Assembly (NCBI RefSeq): GCF_001440475.1
Contig: NZ_LLYB01000071.1
Coordinates: forward strand, 335,603 to 372,348
Direction: 5' to 3'
Length of the DNA: 36,746 nucleotides
Origin: Bradyrhizobium lablabi
GTDB lineage: Bacteria; Pseudomonadota; Alphaproteobacteria; Rhizobiales; Xanthobacteraceae
Shown: piece by piece, positions 25,905-34,002 of the stretch
Layout of the letters: each line of letters begins with the position of its first letter
How positions within the stretch are numbered: the stretch's first letter is position 1
Translations under genes and position numbers: made by a program
Notes under the pieces: generated by a model
Database searches by the model: none
Told to the model about the DNA's origin: nothing
The model's input: only the letters and a program-made list of their open reading frames with translations

Positions 25905-26747
25905 GTGAAGCAGAAAAAATTCGGCGCAGGCGGCCCGGACGTGTCGGTGATCGGGCAAGGCACCTGGTATCTCGACCGCGGCGACCGCAAGGCGGCGATC
26001 GCGGCGCTCCGTCGCGGTATCGAAACCGGCATGACCCATATCGACACCGCCGAGATGTATGGCGATGCCGAGCTTGTGATCGCGGATGCGATTGCCGGGC
26101 TCTTGCGCGAAAAACTCTTCCTTGTCTCAAAGGTGCTGCCGAGCAACGCCTCGCGCCGCGGCACTATCACCGCCTGCGAGCGTTCGCTGAAGCGGCTGAA
26201 GACCGATCATCTCGACTGTTATCTCCTGCACTGGCGCGGCTCCTATCCGTTCGAGGAGACGGTGGCTGCGTTCGACGAACTGGTGGCCGCGGGAAAAATC
26301 CGCTCCTGGGGCGTCAGCAATTTCGATTGTGACGATCTCGACGAACTGCTCGATGTCGCGGGCGCGGGCAAGATCGCCTGCAACCAGGTGCTCTATCATC
26401 TGCACGAGCGCGCGATCGAGCATGCGGTGATCCCGTGGTGCGAGAAGCATGGCGTCGCCGTCGTCGCCTATTCGCCGTTCGGGCATGACGAGTTTCCGTC
26501 CGCGCGCAGCAAGGGCGGCGAGGTGCTGCAGGCAATCGCCGATGCGCACAAGGCAACCCCGCGCCAGGTCGCGCTGACGTTTCTCACGCGTGCGCTGTCA
26601 GTGCTCGCGATTCCCAAGGCCTCGAGCGCGGAACATGCCGCTGACAATGCGGGGGCAGGGGATCTGAAACTCAGCGAGCAGGACATCGCCGCGCTCGACC
26701 AGGCGTTCCCACGCGGCCCCAAGCCGCGCGGCCTGCCGATGCTCTGA
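25905..26747 (+). CDS. Aldo/keto reductase
   Basis: This is a roughly 280-residue NADPH-dependent oxidoreductase of the AKR fold. The catalytic tetrad is seen: Asp in HIDTAEMYG with its Tyr, Lys in FLVSKVLP, and His in CYLLHWRG. Cofactor-loop features include WGVSNFDCDDL and IPKASSAEHAADN. Two GTG starts are in frame, at 25899 and 25905; 25905 is preferred because GAGGTGATC, a good match to the 16S rRNA end, lies just upstream. The gene follows the short LysR gene with almost no gap. It probably reduces an aldehyde or ketone; the substrate is unknown. Belonging to the pathway of the divergent VOC-Rid-ATC operon is possible. Confidence 0.92.
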   Translation: MKQKKFGAGGPDVSVIGQGTWYLDRGDRKAAIAALRRGIETGMTHIDTAEMYGDAELVIADAIAGLLREKLFLVSKVLPSNASRRGTITACERSLKRLKTDHLDCYLLHWRGSYPFEETVAAFDELVAAGKIRSWGVSNFDCDDLDELLDVAGAGKIACNQVLYHLHERAIEHAVIPWCEKHGVAVVAYSPFGHDEFPSARSKGGEVLQAIADAHKATPRQVALTFLTRALSVLAIPKASSAEHAADNAGAGDLKLSEQDIAALDQAFPRGPKPRGLPML

Positions 26748-26823
26748 CGGGTCACTGTCCTTAACAAAGTGTTGCAATCGCGCCCTCAGCGCATATCCGC
26801 ATCCCGCTTTCGGACCTAGTCGC

Positions 26824-26860
26824 ATCGGGCGAATTGGTGTTTTTTACAACCTCGCCCGAT
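26824..26860 (+). promoter_or_regulatory. Nine-base inverted repeat before the EamA transporter gene
   Basis: ATCGGGCGA (26824-26832) and TCGCCCGAT (26852-26860) are exact inverted complements separated by 19 bases that include a run of six T. The right arm ends 26 bases before the GTG start at 26887. It could be an operator for a dimeric regulator or a stem-loop in the leader; a terminator of the aldo/keto reductase transcript is also possible because T residues lie in the loop, but they are not after the stem. Confidence 0.45.
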
Positions 26861-26886
26861 TCGAAATTACCGCCTTCGAGATTGCC

Positions 26887-27876
26887 GTGACACCGCCCCC
26901 CGCCGCAGCCGCCAGGCTGGACAGCGTTCATCTGCTTTTGCCCGAAAAGAAGTCGACGATCCGCAAGGCGCCCGCGCGCGCCGACCGGCCGTTCAAGGGC
27001 ATCGCGCTGGTGCTGGCCTCGACGGTATTTCTCGGCACCTCCGACGTGACGGCGAAATATCTCTCCGCGACGCTGCCCTCGATCGAGATCGCGTGGATCC
27101 GCTTCCTCGTGTTCGCGATGATCATGACGCCGGCGATGATGCCGGGTTCGCCGCTGTTTGCGATGCAGACGGGCCGGCCCGGCCTGCATCTCCTGCGCGG
27201 CCTGACGATCCTGGGCTCGTCGCTGTTCTTCATCTCCGGCCTGCGATACCTCCCGATTGCAGAGGCCTCCGCCACCGGCTTCGTCGCGCCGCTATTCGTC
27301 ACCGCGCTGTCGATCATCTTCCTCAGCGAAAAGGTCGGCCTGCGCCGCTGGATCGCGACGGGCGTCGGCCTCGTCGGCGTCATCATCATCCTGCGTCCGG
27401 GCACCGGCGCGTTTCATCCTGCCGCGTTCTTTCCGCTGGTCTCGGCGCTGGCCTGGGCCTGCACGCTGATCATCACGCGGATGATGAGCGGCACCGAGCG
27501 CGCCGTCACCGTGATGGCCTATTCGTCGATCGTGGGTCTGTGCATTCTCTCCGCGCTGGTGCCGTTCGTCTGGGTGACGCCGACCTGGCACGACATCGCC
27601 TTCGGCATCTTTATCGGCATCGCCTCGACCGCGGGGCAGTGGATCGTGGTGCTGGCGTTCCGCTACGCTGACGCCTCCGTGCTGGCGCCGTTTTCCTACA
27701 CCCAGCTGCTGTGGGTCAGCGTGCTCGGCTTCTTCATCTTCGGTGAGGTGCCGGACGCCTACACCATCACCGGCGCGGCGTTCATCGTGGCCAGCGGCCT
27801 CTATACCGCCCATCGCGAGCGTATCAGGCGCTCGCAGCTTCTTTCGGTTTCGGGCGAGCCGTCCCCCAACGCCTGA
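26887..27876 (+). CDS. EamA/DMT-family transporter
   Basis: This 329-residue inner-membrane protein has about ten hydrophobic segments arranged as two EamA repeats, starting GIALVLASTVFLGTSDVTAK and again PAAFFPLVSALAWACTLIIT. The repeat ends show the typical PLFVTALSIIFLSEKV and SYTQLLWVSVLGFFIFGEVP. A cytoplasmic N-terminal stretch of about 37 residues precedes the first helix. The start is a GTG at 26887 with only a weak ribosome-binding site; no better start is available before the first helix. The family exports metabolites such as amino acids or purines. The substrate cannot be read from the sequence. Confidence 0.92.
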   Translation: MTPPPAAAARLDSVHLLLPEKKSTIRKAPARADRPFKGIALVLASTVFLGTSDVTAKYLSATLPSIEIAWIRFLVFAMIMTPAMMPGSPLFAMQTGRPGLHLLRGLTILGSSLFFISGLRYLPIAEASATGFVAPLFVTALSIIFLSEKVGLRRWIATGVGLVGVIIILRPGTGAFHPAAFFPLVSALAWACTLIITRMMSGTERAVTVMAYSSIVGLCILSALVPFVWVTPTWHDIAFGIFIGIASTAGQWIVVLAFRYADASVLAPFSYTQLLWVSVLGFFIFGEVPDAYTITGAAFIVASGLYTAHRERIRRSQLLSVSGEPSPNA

Positions 27877-27897
27877 TCGCGCACTGATTGATATCAG

Positions 27898-27915
27898 CGC
27901 CACAAAATCGTGGCG
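27898..27915 (+). terminator. Small stem-loop after the EamA transporter gene
   Basis: CGCCAC and GTGGCG pair exactly around the loop AAAATC, 21 bases after the stop. There is no T-tract, so termination strength is doubtful. Confidence 0.35.
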
Positions 27916-28027
27916 CGAGTGCCACAGTGCGGCCGGAAAGCGCTACTTCTCGACGCCAAACCAACAAAATCCGGAACCGCCGTAATCCTGTGACGGTACC
28001 CGCATGCTAACCTGACTTCCATTGAAT

Positions 28028-28043
28028 GGCGCCGGAGAGCGCC
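28028..28043 (+). promoter_or_regulatory. Hairpin presenting the ribosome-binding site of the autotransporter gene
   Basis: GGCGC (28028-28032) pairs with GCGCC (28039-28043); the loop CGGAGA contains the best Shine-Dalgarno candidate, GGAG, 11 bases before the ATG at 28049. The structure could tune translation of the outer-membrane protein. Evidence is only the base complementarity. Confidence 0.4.
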
Positions 28044-28048
28044 GGGGA

Positions 28049-30853
28049 ATGGGGTTCAGGGCGTTGTTTTTTCAATTGCTACCGTCGGCGCAGGGCCGAC
28101 GCCGGTATATGGCTGCGTGGGCGGTCACGATGCCGGCGTTTCTTGTCGGGCTGTGCCTTTCGACGACACCAGCGAACGCGGCCTGCGCGCCCGATCCGGC
28201 ATCCAGCGGCGACACCGTCACCTGCAGCGGCAACACTCCAAATGGCTTCCAGGCGGGCTTCGGCGTCACGAACCTCACGGTCAACGTGCTGTCCGGGGCG
28301 ACGGTTAGCGATGGCGGCGGCGCCGCGATCAGTGTCCTGGATTCCAGCACGGTCAACAATAGCGGCACCCTGACGGCAGGCGCATTCAGCAACGGCGTCA
28401 TCGCGTTTGCCGACGACAACACGGTCACCAATCTCGCCAGCGGTACCATTACAGTTGGCGATCAGGCCACCGGCATCTCGATGATGGGCAATCGCGCCAT
28501 CCTCAACAATGCCGGCACGATCAATGCGGGCGTTTTCAGTGCCGCAATCGACGTGTCCGGCGACGATGCCCTGATCACCAGCAACGGAGTGATCAACGTC
28601 GCCGACAATTCAGTCGCTATTTCCGCACAGGGCGATCGCGCCCTGATCACCCATTTCGGCACCATCAATGGTGGCACCGGCAGCGCCGGCATCGCCTATA
28701 ACGGCCCGTCCGGCGGCACGGTCACCAACAGCGGCCGCATCCTTCTCGGCGACGATTCCTTCGGCATCGTCGTGCTCGCCGATTCCGCCACCATCACCAA
28801 CAGCGGCACCATCACTGTCGGAAGCGGTTTCGCCTTCGGCATCGACGTCAGCAGTGCCAGTCCCTTCGGCAGCAACACCATCATCAATACCGGAACGATC
28901 AACGTCGGCGCCGGCGGGTTCGGCGTCGGCATATCGCTCAGTGGCAACGGCACGATTTTCAACTCCGGCACCATCAATGCCGCTGCAGGGTTTGCGGCAA
29001 TCGAACTCTGCGGTTGCGGCGGCGTGCTGACGCTCGGGCCAGGCAGCGTCATCAACGGCCTCGTGCTCGGCAGCGGCGGCACGCTGCAGCTCGGCGGCAC
29101 CGGCAAGGACACCTTTAACCTCAGCCTGATCGGCGCCGGCCAGCAGTATGACGGCTTTACGACCTTCAACAAGGTCGACAGCTCGAACTGGACCGTGACC
29201 GGCACCGGCGCGCAGGACTGGAACGTGCTCGGCGGCACGCTTTCGGTCAACGGCGTCATCAACGGCCTCGTCACCGTCACTGTCGGCGGCACGCTCGGCG
29301 GCACCGGCACCATCGACGACGTCGTCATCAACGGCGGCGCGCTGGCGCCGGGCAATTCCATCGGCACGCTCAACGTGGCGGGCAGCCTGACGTTCACGGC
29401 GGCGTCGAGCTACATGGTCGAGATTTCGGGCGCGAGCAGCGACCTGACCGTGGTCACCGGCGTAGCCACGCTTGGCGGCGCGATTGTTGTTGTCGTTCCA
29501 ACCGGCACGGTGACGAAGCAGTACACGATCCTGACCGCGACCGGCGGCGTAGCCGGCACGTTTAACCCGGTCGTGTCGAGCGCTTCGCCCAATCTAAACG
29601 CAAGCCTCAGTTACGACCTCAATAACGTCTACCTGAATATCGCGCTCGGCTACGGCAGCGGCCTCAACGTCAACCAGCAGAACGTCGCCAACACCCTGAC
29701 CAACTTCTTCAACACGACCGGCGGCATTCCCGCAGCCTTCGCTTCGCTGTCATCGGCCGGCCTGACGCAGGTCTCGGGCGAACTCGCGACCGGATCGCAG
29801 CAGGCGACTTTTGACGCGATGAACCTGTTCCTCTCGCTGATCTCGGATCCGTTCGTGGCGGGCCGCAGCGGCGGGATCGGTGGCAATGCAGGTGCTGTCC
29901 CGTTCGCCGAAGAGAGCGCGCTTGGCTATGCCGCGAAGAAGCCCGGCACAGCGCGTGACGCCTTCGCCAAATTCCCGACCAAGGCCGATGTCGCGCGCAA
30001 CGATCTGTTCGACCAGCGCTGGAGCGTCTGGGGCTCCGCTTATGGCGGCGGCAGCAACACCTCGGGCAATGCCGCGCTCGGCTCGAACGACGCCACCGCG
30101 CGCGTGTTCGGCTTTGCGGTCGGCGCCGATTATCGTTTCTCGCCCGATACACTGGCCGGCTTCGCGCTCGCCGGCGGCGGCACCAATTTCAGCGTCAGTG
30201 GTTTCGGCTCCGGCCGCTCGGATCTGTTCCAGGCCGGCGCCTTCGTCCGCCACAACATGGGAGCGGCCTATATCACCGCCGCCGCGGCCTATGGCTGGCA
30301 GGACGTGACCACGGAGCGCACCGTCACGGTCGCCGGCTTCGAGCGGCTGCGCGCCCAGTTCAACGCCAACGCCTATTCCGGCCGCGTCGAGGGCGGCTAT
30401 CGCTACACCACGCCGTGGATGGGCATCACGCCCTATGCCGCCGGCCAATTCACCACCTATAGCCTGCCGGCCTATGCCGAGCAGGTGCTGGCGGGCGCCG
30501 GCACCTTTGCACTGAATTATGCAGCCAAGGATGTCACGGCTGCGCGCACCGAACTTGGCGTTCGCACCGATAAATCCTGGGCGGTACAGAACGGCATCCT
30601 GACGCTGCGCGGCCGCGCCGCCTGGGCGCATGATTTCAACACCGACCGCAACGTCACGGCCTTGTTCCAGACGCTGCCCGGCGCAGCCTTCGTCGTCAAC
30701 GGCGCGGCGCAGGCGCATGATTCCGCGCTCGTGACCGGTGCTGCCGAGATGAAATGGCTGAACGGCTGGTCCGCGGCGGCGATCTTCGAAGGCCAGTTCT
30801 CCAACGTCACCAATTCCTACGCCGGCAAGGGTGTCGTACGCTATTCGTGGTGA
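28049..30853 (+). CDS. Autotransporter (type Va) with beta-helical passenger and C-terminal beta-barrel
   Basis: The protein is 934 residues from the ATG at 28049; an in-frame TTG at 28022 has no ribosome-binding site. A signal peptide with a basic start (RRRYMAAWAVTMPAFLVG) ends near ANA-AC. The passenger (about 45-560) is rich in Gly, Ser, Thr and Asn and repeats a short NSGTI motif about nine times, for example NNSGTLTAG, NNAGTINAG, TNSGTITVG and NTGTINVG, the sign of a right-handed beta-helix. An ELCGCGG pair of close cysteines lies near 310. A linker carrying GSLTFTAASSYMVEISG leads to the barrel at about 657-934, starting WSVWGSAYGG and ending RYSW with an aromatic last residue. It should be inserted in the outer membrane and display the passenger, possibly for adhesion or host contact. 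No protease motif was seen. Confidence 0.94.
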   Translation: MGFRALFFQLLPSAQGRRRYMAAWAVTMPAFLVGLCLSTTPANAACAPDPASSGDTVTCSGNTPNGFQAGFGVTNLTVNVLSGATVSDGGGAAISVLDSSTVNNSGTLTAGAFSNGVIAFADDNTVTNLASGTITVGDQATGISMMGNRAILNNAGTINAGVFSAAIDVSGDDALITSNGVINVADNSVAISAQGDRALITHFGTINGGTGSAGIAYNGPSGGTVTNSGRILLGDDSFGIVVLADSATITNSGTITVGSGFAFGIDVSSASPFGSNTIINTGTINVGAGGFGVGISLSGNGTIFNSGTINAAAGFAAIELCGCGGVLTLGPGSVINGLVLGSGGTLQLGGTGKDTFNLSLIGAGQQYDGFTTFNKVDSSNWTVTGTGAQDWNVLGGTLSVNGVINGLVTVTVGGTLGGTGTIDDVVINGGALAPGNSIGTLNVAGSLTFTAASSYMVEISGASSDLTVVTGVATLGGAIVVVVPTGTVTKQYTILTATGGVAGTFNPVVSSASPNLNASLSYDLNNVYLNIALGYGSGLNVNQQNVANTLTNFFNTTGGIPAAFASLSSAGLTQVSGELATGSQQATFDAMNLFLSLISDPFVAGRSGGIGGNAGAVPFAEESALGYAAKKPGTARDAFAKFPTKADVARNDLFDQRWSVWGSAYGGGSNTSGNAALGSNDATARVFGFAVGADYRFSPDTLAGFALAGGGTNFSVSGFGSGRSDLFQAGAFVRHNMGAAYITAAAAYGWQDVTTERTVTVAGFERLRAQFNANAYSGRVEGGYRYTTPWMGITPYAAGQFTTYSLPAYAEQVLAGAGTFALNYAAKDVTAARTELGVRTDKSWAVQNGILTLRGRAAWAHDFNTDRNVTALFQTLPGAAFVVNGAAQAHDSALVTGAAEMKWLNGWSAAAIFEGQFSNVTNSYAGKGVVRYSW

Positions 30854-30861
30854 TCCTCCGC

Positions 30862-30908
30862 GCTAGAGCGTGATCCGGAAAGGTGGAAGCAGGTTTTCCG
30901 ACTTGCTC
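30862..30908. repeat. Partial rhizobial intergenic repeat after the autotransporter gene
   Basis: CTAGAGCGTGATCCGGAAAG, then GTGGAAGCAGGTTTTCCG, matches by memory the start of a very common Rhizobiales repeat (AGAGCATGATCCGGAAAAGT type). The usual right half with AAAGATCATGCTC is missing. GGAAA and TTTCC within it can pair, so it may end the transcript. Confidence 0.6.
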
Positions 30909-30929
30909 GGGCCCGCGATGTCTGAGCGA

Positions 30930-31115
30930 TCATCGTAATGCCCAGCGCGTAGATAACAGGAGAAATAGCGCCCGGTTACCCCTGTAGTTGGCCGCTGGTC
31001 GGGTGCTTTCAAACCCGCCCATAATCGTCGTGCCCTGGCGGTCACAGACCCGCCATTCCCATTTTGTCAGGCTTCGCTTGGTAATCAAGACTTCCAACAC
31101 GGTGCCGACTCGCAT
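30930..31115 (-). CDS. Small conserved-looking hypothetical protein (61 residues)
   Basis: The frame from the ATG at 31115 encodes MRVGTVLEVLITKRSLTKWE, continuing WRVCDRQGTTIMGGFESTRP and ending ALFLLLSTRWALR. The piece from WEWRVCDRQGTTIM to RALFLLL has the look of short soluble proteins seen in Bradyrhizobium genomes (a W-x-W-x-V strand, then G-x-E-x-T-R and a hydrophobic end). This resemblance is from memory, not from a search. There is no good ribosome-binding site, and the gene lies alone in a gene-poor, AT-richer stretch, so it may be a remnant. Confidence 0.4.
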   Translation of the reverse strand: MRVGTVLEVLITKRSLTKWEWRVCDRQGTTIMGGFESTRPAANYRGNRALFLLLSTRWALR

Positions 31116-31648
31116 CCCCAGTTGCGTACGATCAAAATACCAATGGGCATTAAGCTGTCGGTTCGCTTTTGGACTCTCAGATGTAGTTCTAGAAAATTAA
31201 GTGTTTGAAACAGTGTTTGAAACGCAGCACCTGGTGATGTCTTGGTTTGGTGGGTTTGTCACGTAATAGCAGGCGTCCCGTAAATGCAGATCGTCGCCAG
31301 CTTCGGTAGTGAACCGAGTCCAATCCTCACCTCGCGTAGAATTACGGATTTCCCGATTCATGATGGGAGCAGATCGACACCGTTTCACGATCGTCAGCCG
31401 TTTAATTTAGGGAGGAGTACAGAGGCAGTTCAATCGAATGGGCAACGTCGGCTGCCGGAATTAAAGCGGACTAGCTCTTGGCATCAAAGGCACTTCCGAG
31501 TCTGACCCAAAACAGACATTGGCGACGGGTCATTCTTCCAAGGTTGAATTGTCGCCATCGCGATGTATAACGGCGTTCGGGTGCTCGCTGCATTGAGCAG
31601 CGACAGGTTAAGCGATGGTCGGGCCGCCACGCGGAAAGCGTGCGCCCG
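31116..31648. other. Gene-poor, AT-richer stretch before nhaA
   Basis: No convincing gene is seen in these 533 bases; the open frames are short and have no recognisable motif. Two adjacent copies of GTGTTTGAAAC occur at 31201-31211 and 31213-31223; each contains the palindrome GTTT-G-AAAC. The base composition differs from the flanking operons. The stretch should contain the nhaA promoter. Confidence 0.45.
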
Positions 31649-32989
31649 ATGAACGATAGCCCTTCATTTGACGATCTGCCGAAAGCCCAGCGGCTGGCGG
31701 AACAGGCCCTCAGCAACCTTCATCGGTTCCTGCATGTCGAGGCAGTCAGCGGTGCCGCGCTTCTCTTTGCCGCTGCCGCTGCACTGGTCTGGGCCAACTC
31801 TCCGTTCGCTCATAGCTATCACGCCTTTTGGAACCTTCCGCTCACAATCGGTGTCGGGGAACACGTCTTCTCCCAGTCGCTGCATTTCTGGGTCAACGAC
31901 GCGCTGATGACAGTCTTCTTCCTCGTCGTGGGCATGGAGATTCGGCGGGAAATTCATGAAGGCGCACTGAGCAGACTCGACCAAGCCATTCTGCCGGTGG
32001 TCGCAGCAACTGGCGGCGTCATCGTCCCGGCGCTCATCTATCTGAGCCTCAACAGCGATCCGGCTAGAGGGCAGGGCTGGGCCGTACCAACCGCGACAGA
32101 CATTGCCTTTGCCGTCGGGGTGCTCGCGCTGCTTGGACGAAGGATCCCAGTCAATGTACGTGTCTTCCTGCTTGCTCTGGCGATCATCGACGACATCATT
32201 GCGGTACTGATCATTGCCCTCTTCTACACCGCCAGTCTTCAGCTTGGCGGTTTCATCCTCGCGTCTATTGGCGTCCTCGCGGCTTTAGGATTTCAGCGGA
32301 TTGGGATCGGTTCTGCGCCCTTTTACGTGCTGCCCGGTTCTTTGGTTTGGATTGGGTTCATGGTAGCCGGGATCCATCCAACCCTTGCAGGTGTCGTGCT
32401 CGGGCTGATAACCCCGGCACGCGCCATACCGATGCGGGAGCCGCCGTTGGAAGTAGTGTCGCGCGTGCTCAAACAGTTGCGAAGTAGCGATGCGGTGAAG
32501 GCAAGGGATCCGCAGCGGCTGGAGCAACCGCTGCGAGACCTTCGCGTAGCTCACCGCGAGATATTGCCGCCAGTGTCGCGGGTGCAGATGGCAATGCATC
32601 CGTGGGTGGCTTACGGTGTCATGCCGGTCTTCGCGCTAGCGAATGCCGGCGTCAGCTTAACGGGCGCTGATCTCTCCGCCGGGGGCCATCAGGTGATGAT
32701 TGGCACTGCGCTTGCCTTGGTCGCGGGGAAACCGCTTGGCGTCGTGGGCGCGACTTGGGTCGCGGTACGACTGGGCTGGTGTCGCCTTGCTCCTGGAGTT
32801 TCGTGGGGTGGCGTCTGTCTGGTCGGCCTGCTGGCTGGCATCGGCTTTACCATGTCGATCTTCATCTCCATGCTCGCGTTTTCCGATCAAGAATTGTTGA
32901 GGGCGGCGAAACTGGGCGTGCTCTTCGGTTCGCTCGTCGCCGCCACACTCGGCCTTGGCTGGGGCGCCATCTACGTTCGACGTCAATGA
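31649..32989 (+). CDS. nhaA: Na+/H+ antiporter NhaA
   Basis: This 446-residue inner-membrane antiporter exchanges Na+ (or Li+) for protons. Key residues are conserved: Asp151 in PTATDIAFA (E. coli Asp133) and the ion-binding pair Asp181-Asp182 in [17 protein letters not shown] (E. coli Asp163-Asp164). The N-terminal [20 protein letters not shown] and C-terminal [19 protein letters not shown] blocks are typical. It has a longer loop (about 275-330) than E. coli NhaA, as seen in many alphaproteobacterial forms. The start is the ATG at 31649; a GTG at 31640 is in frame. The gene stands alone, with lower GC and different codon use from the operons to the left, suggesting acquisition by transfer. 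It supports pH and salt tolerance. Confidence 0.95.
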   Translation: MNDSPSFDDLPKAQRLAEQALSNLHRFLHVEAVSGAALLFAAAAALVWANSPFAHSYHAFWNLPLTIGVGEHVFSQSLHFWVNDALMTVFFLVVGMEIRREIHEGALSRLDQAILPVVAATGGVIVPALIYLSLNSDPARGQGWAVPTATDIAFAVGVLALLGRRIPVNVRVFLLALAIIDDIIAVLIIALFYTASLQLGGFILASIGVLAALGFQRIGIGSAPFYVLPGSLVWIGFMVAGIHPTLAGVVLGLITPARAIPMREPPLEVVSRVLKQLRSSDAVKARDPQRLEQPLRDLRVAHREILPPVSRVQMAMHPWVAYGVMPVFALANAGVSLTGADLSAGGHQVMIGTALALVAGKPLGVVGATWVAVRLGWCRLAPGVSWGGVCLVGLLAGIGFTMSIFISMLAFSDQELLRAAKLGVLFGSLVAATLGLGWGAIYVRRQ

Positions 32990-33409
32990 AAGCGGCCAAT
33001 GCCTTTCAAAGCTCCGCACGTATCGTTCGTATCGTTTGCCGTTGAGGTTCTACCCGCCGGGATCACCCAGGTGATGATCGTCGAAACTAGCTTGCACCTA
33101 AATCCGAAGCATTCCTCGTACAATAGATCCGCCGTGGAAACTCTCATTTCGGCCGCGCAAAAGTATGCTAGCGCCAACATAGAAGGTCCTGCCTCTATTC
33201 GGCTTGTTTCGACTCAAAGCATGGAGATCTGACTGCCAGCTCACCGTTGTTTCGTCGGCTATTGGCCCCTTAACGGACATGCCGTTGGATGGAATCCCGA
33301 CGCTCCACACAAAAAGCGTGTTGAGCTGAGTATGAATTATCAACCGGACGTGGCTGGCCGTGTGTAACGCCAGCTCCGCGCCGACAGAGATTCACGGAGT
33401 GCGATAGCG
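32990..33409. other. Gene-poor stretch between nhaA and the MAPEG gene
   Basis: These 420 bases are AT-richer and hold only short frames, such as 32999-33232 on + and 33098-33343 on -, which overlap each other, lack ribosome-binding sites and show no family motif. Nothing definite is seen; it may be decayed sequence. Confidence 0.4.
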
Positions 33410-33799
33410 ATGACGGGAGATCTATGGGCATTGGCCGCTGCCATGTTGCTGGCTACTCTTCAGCTCACCCTGTCCAGTGTACTGACACTCCGTCAGCTAG
33501 GGGGCGCTTGGGTCGCAGGGGATCGTGACGAATTGCGCGAGGTTACAGGTATTAGCGGGCGCTTCGTTCGTGCGCACCGTAACCTGCTTGAGATATTTCC
33601 ACAGTTCGTTGCCGCACTGTTCCTGGTGCATGCAGCTCATGCTGCTGGATCGCTGTCGGTAATTGGGGCTTGGGTGTTCGTCATCGCCCGGCTCTTTTAT
33701 GTTCCCGCCTACGCCTTCGCACCGCCAGGTGTACGGCCAGTCTGTTGGCTCGCCGCACAGATAGGAATTTTTGCGATTTTGACCGATCTGTTTGTCTGA
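33410..33799 (+). CDS. MAPEG-family membrane protein
   Basis: This 129-residue protein has four hydrophobic segments. The family core is visible in the sequence FVRAHRNLLEIFPQFVAALF (about 51-70), equal to the R-x-x-R/H-x-N-x-x-E pattern of MAPEG proteins, which bind glutathione in eukaryotic members. A later IARLFYVPAYAF block matches the third helix. The ATG at 33410 has GGAG at 33395-33398. Bacterial members are mostly uncharacterised; some act in glutathione-dependent detoxification. It stands in the same AT-richer region as nhaA and may have come with it. Confidence 0.88.
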   Translation: MTGDLWALAAAMLLATLQLTLSSVLTLRQLGGAWVAGDRDELREVTGISGRFVRAHRNLLEIFPQFVAALFLVHAAHAAGSLSVIGAWVFVIARLFYVPAYAFAPPGVRPVCWLAAQIGIFAILTDLFV

Positions 33800-34002
33800 A
33801 CGCTTCGGATAACTGCGGTTGGCTGTACCGAACGTCCACACATGGCCCTTCTCGGACCTCGTGCGGTGTCTGCTTCTCCGCCCGCTGTTGGGGAATAGGC
33901 TGACATCGAGAATTTGCGAGTACATGCCCTGGATGATGATGATGCGATTTGATGAAATCACGTCATGATCTAAGGTGAAGAAAATCACCGGGAGGATCTT
34001 TC

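Noticed and set aside
31197..31388. A 63-codon - strand frame before nhaA
   Set aside because: No ribosome-binding site, no recognisable motif, and its end reads through the GTTTGAAAC repeats.
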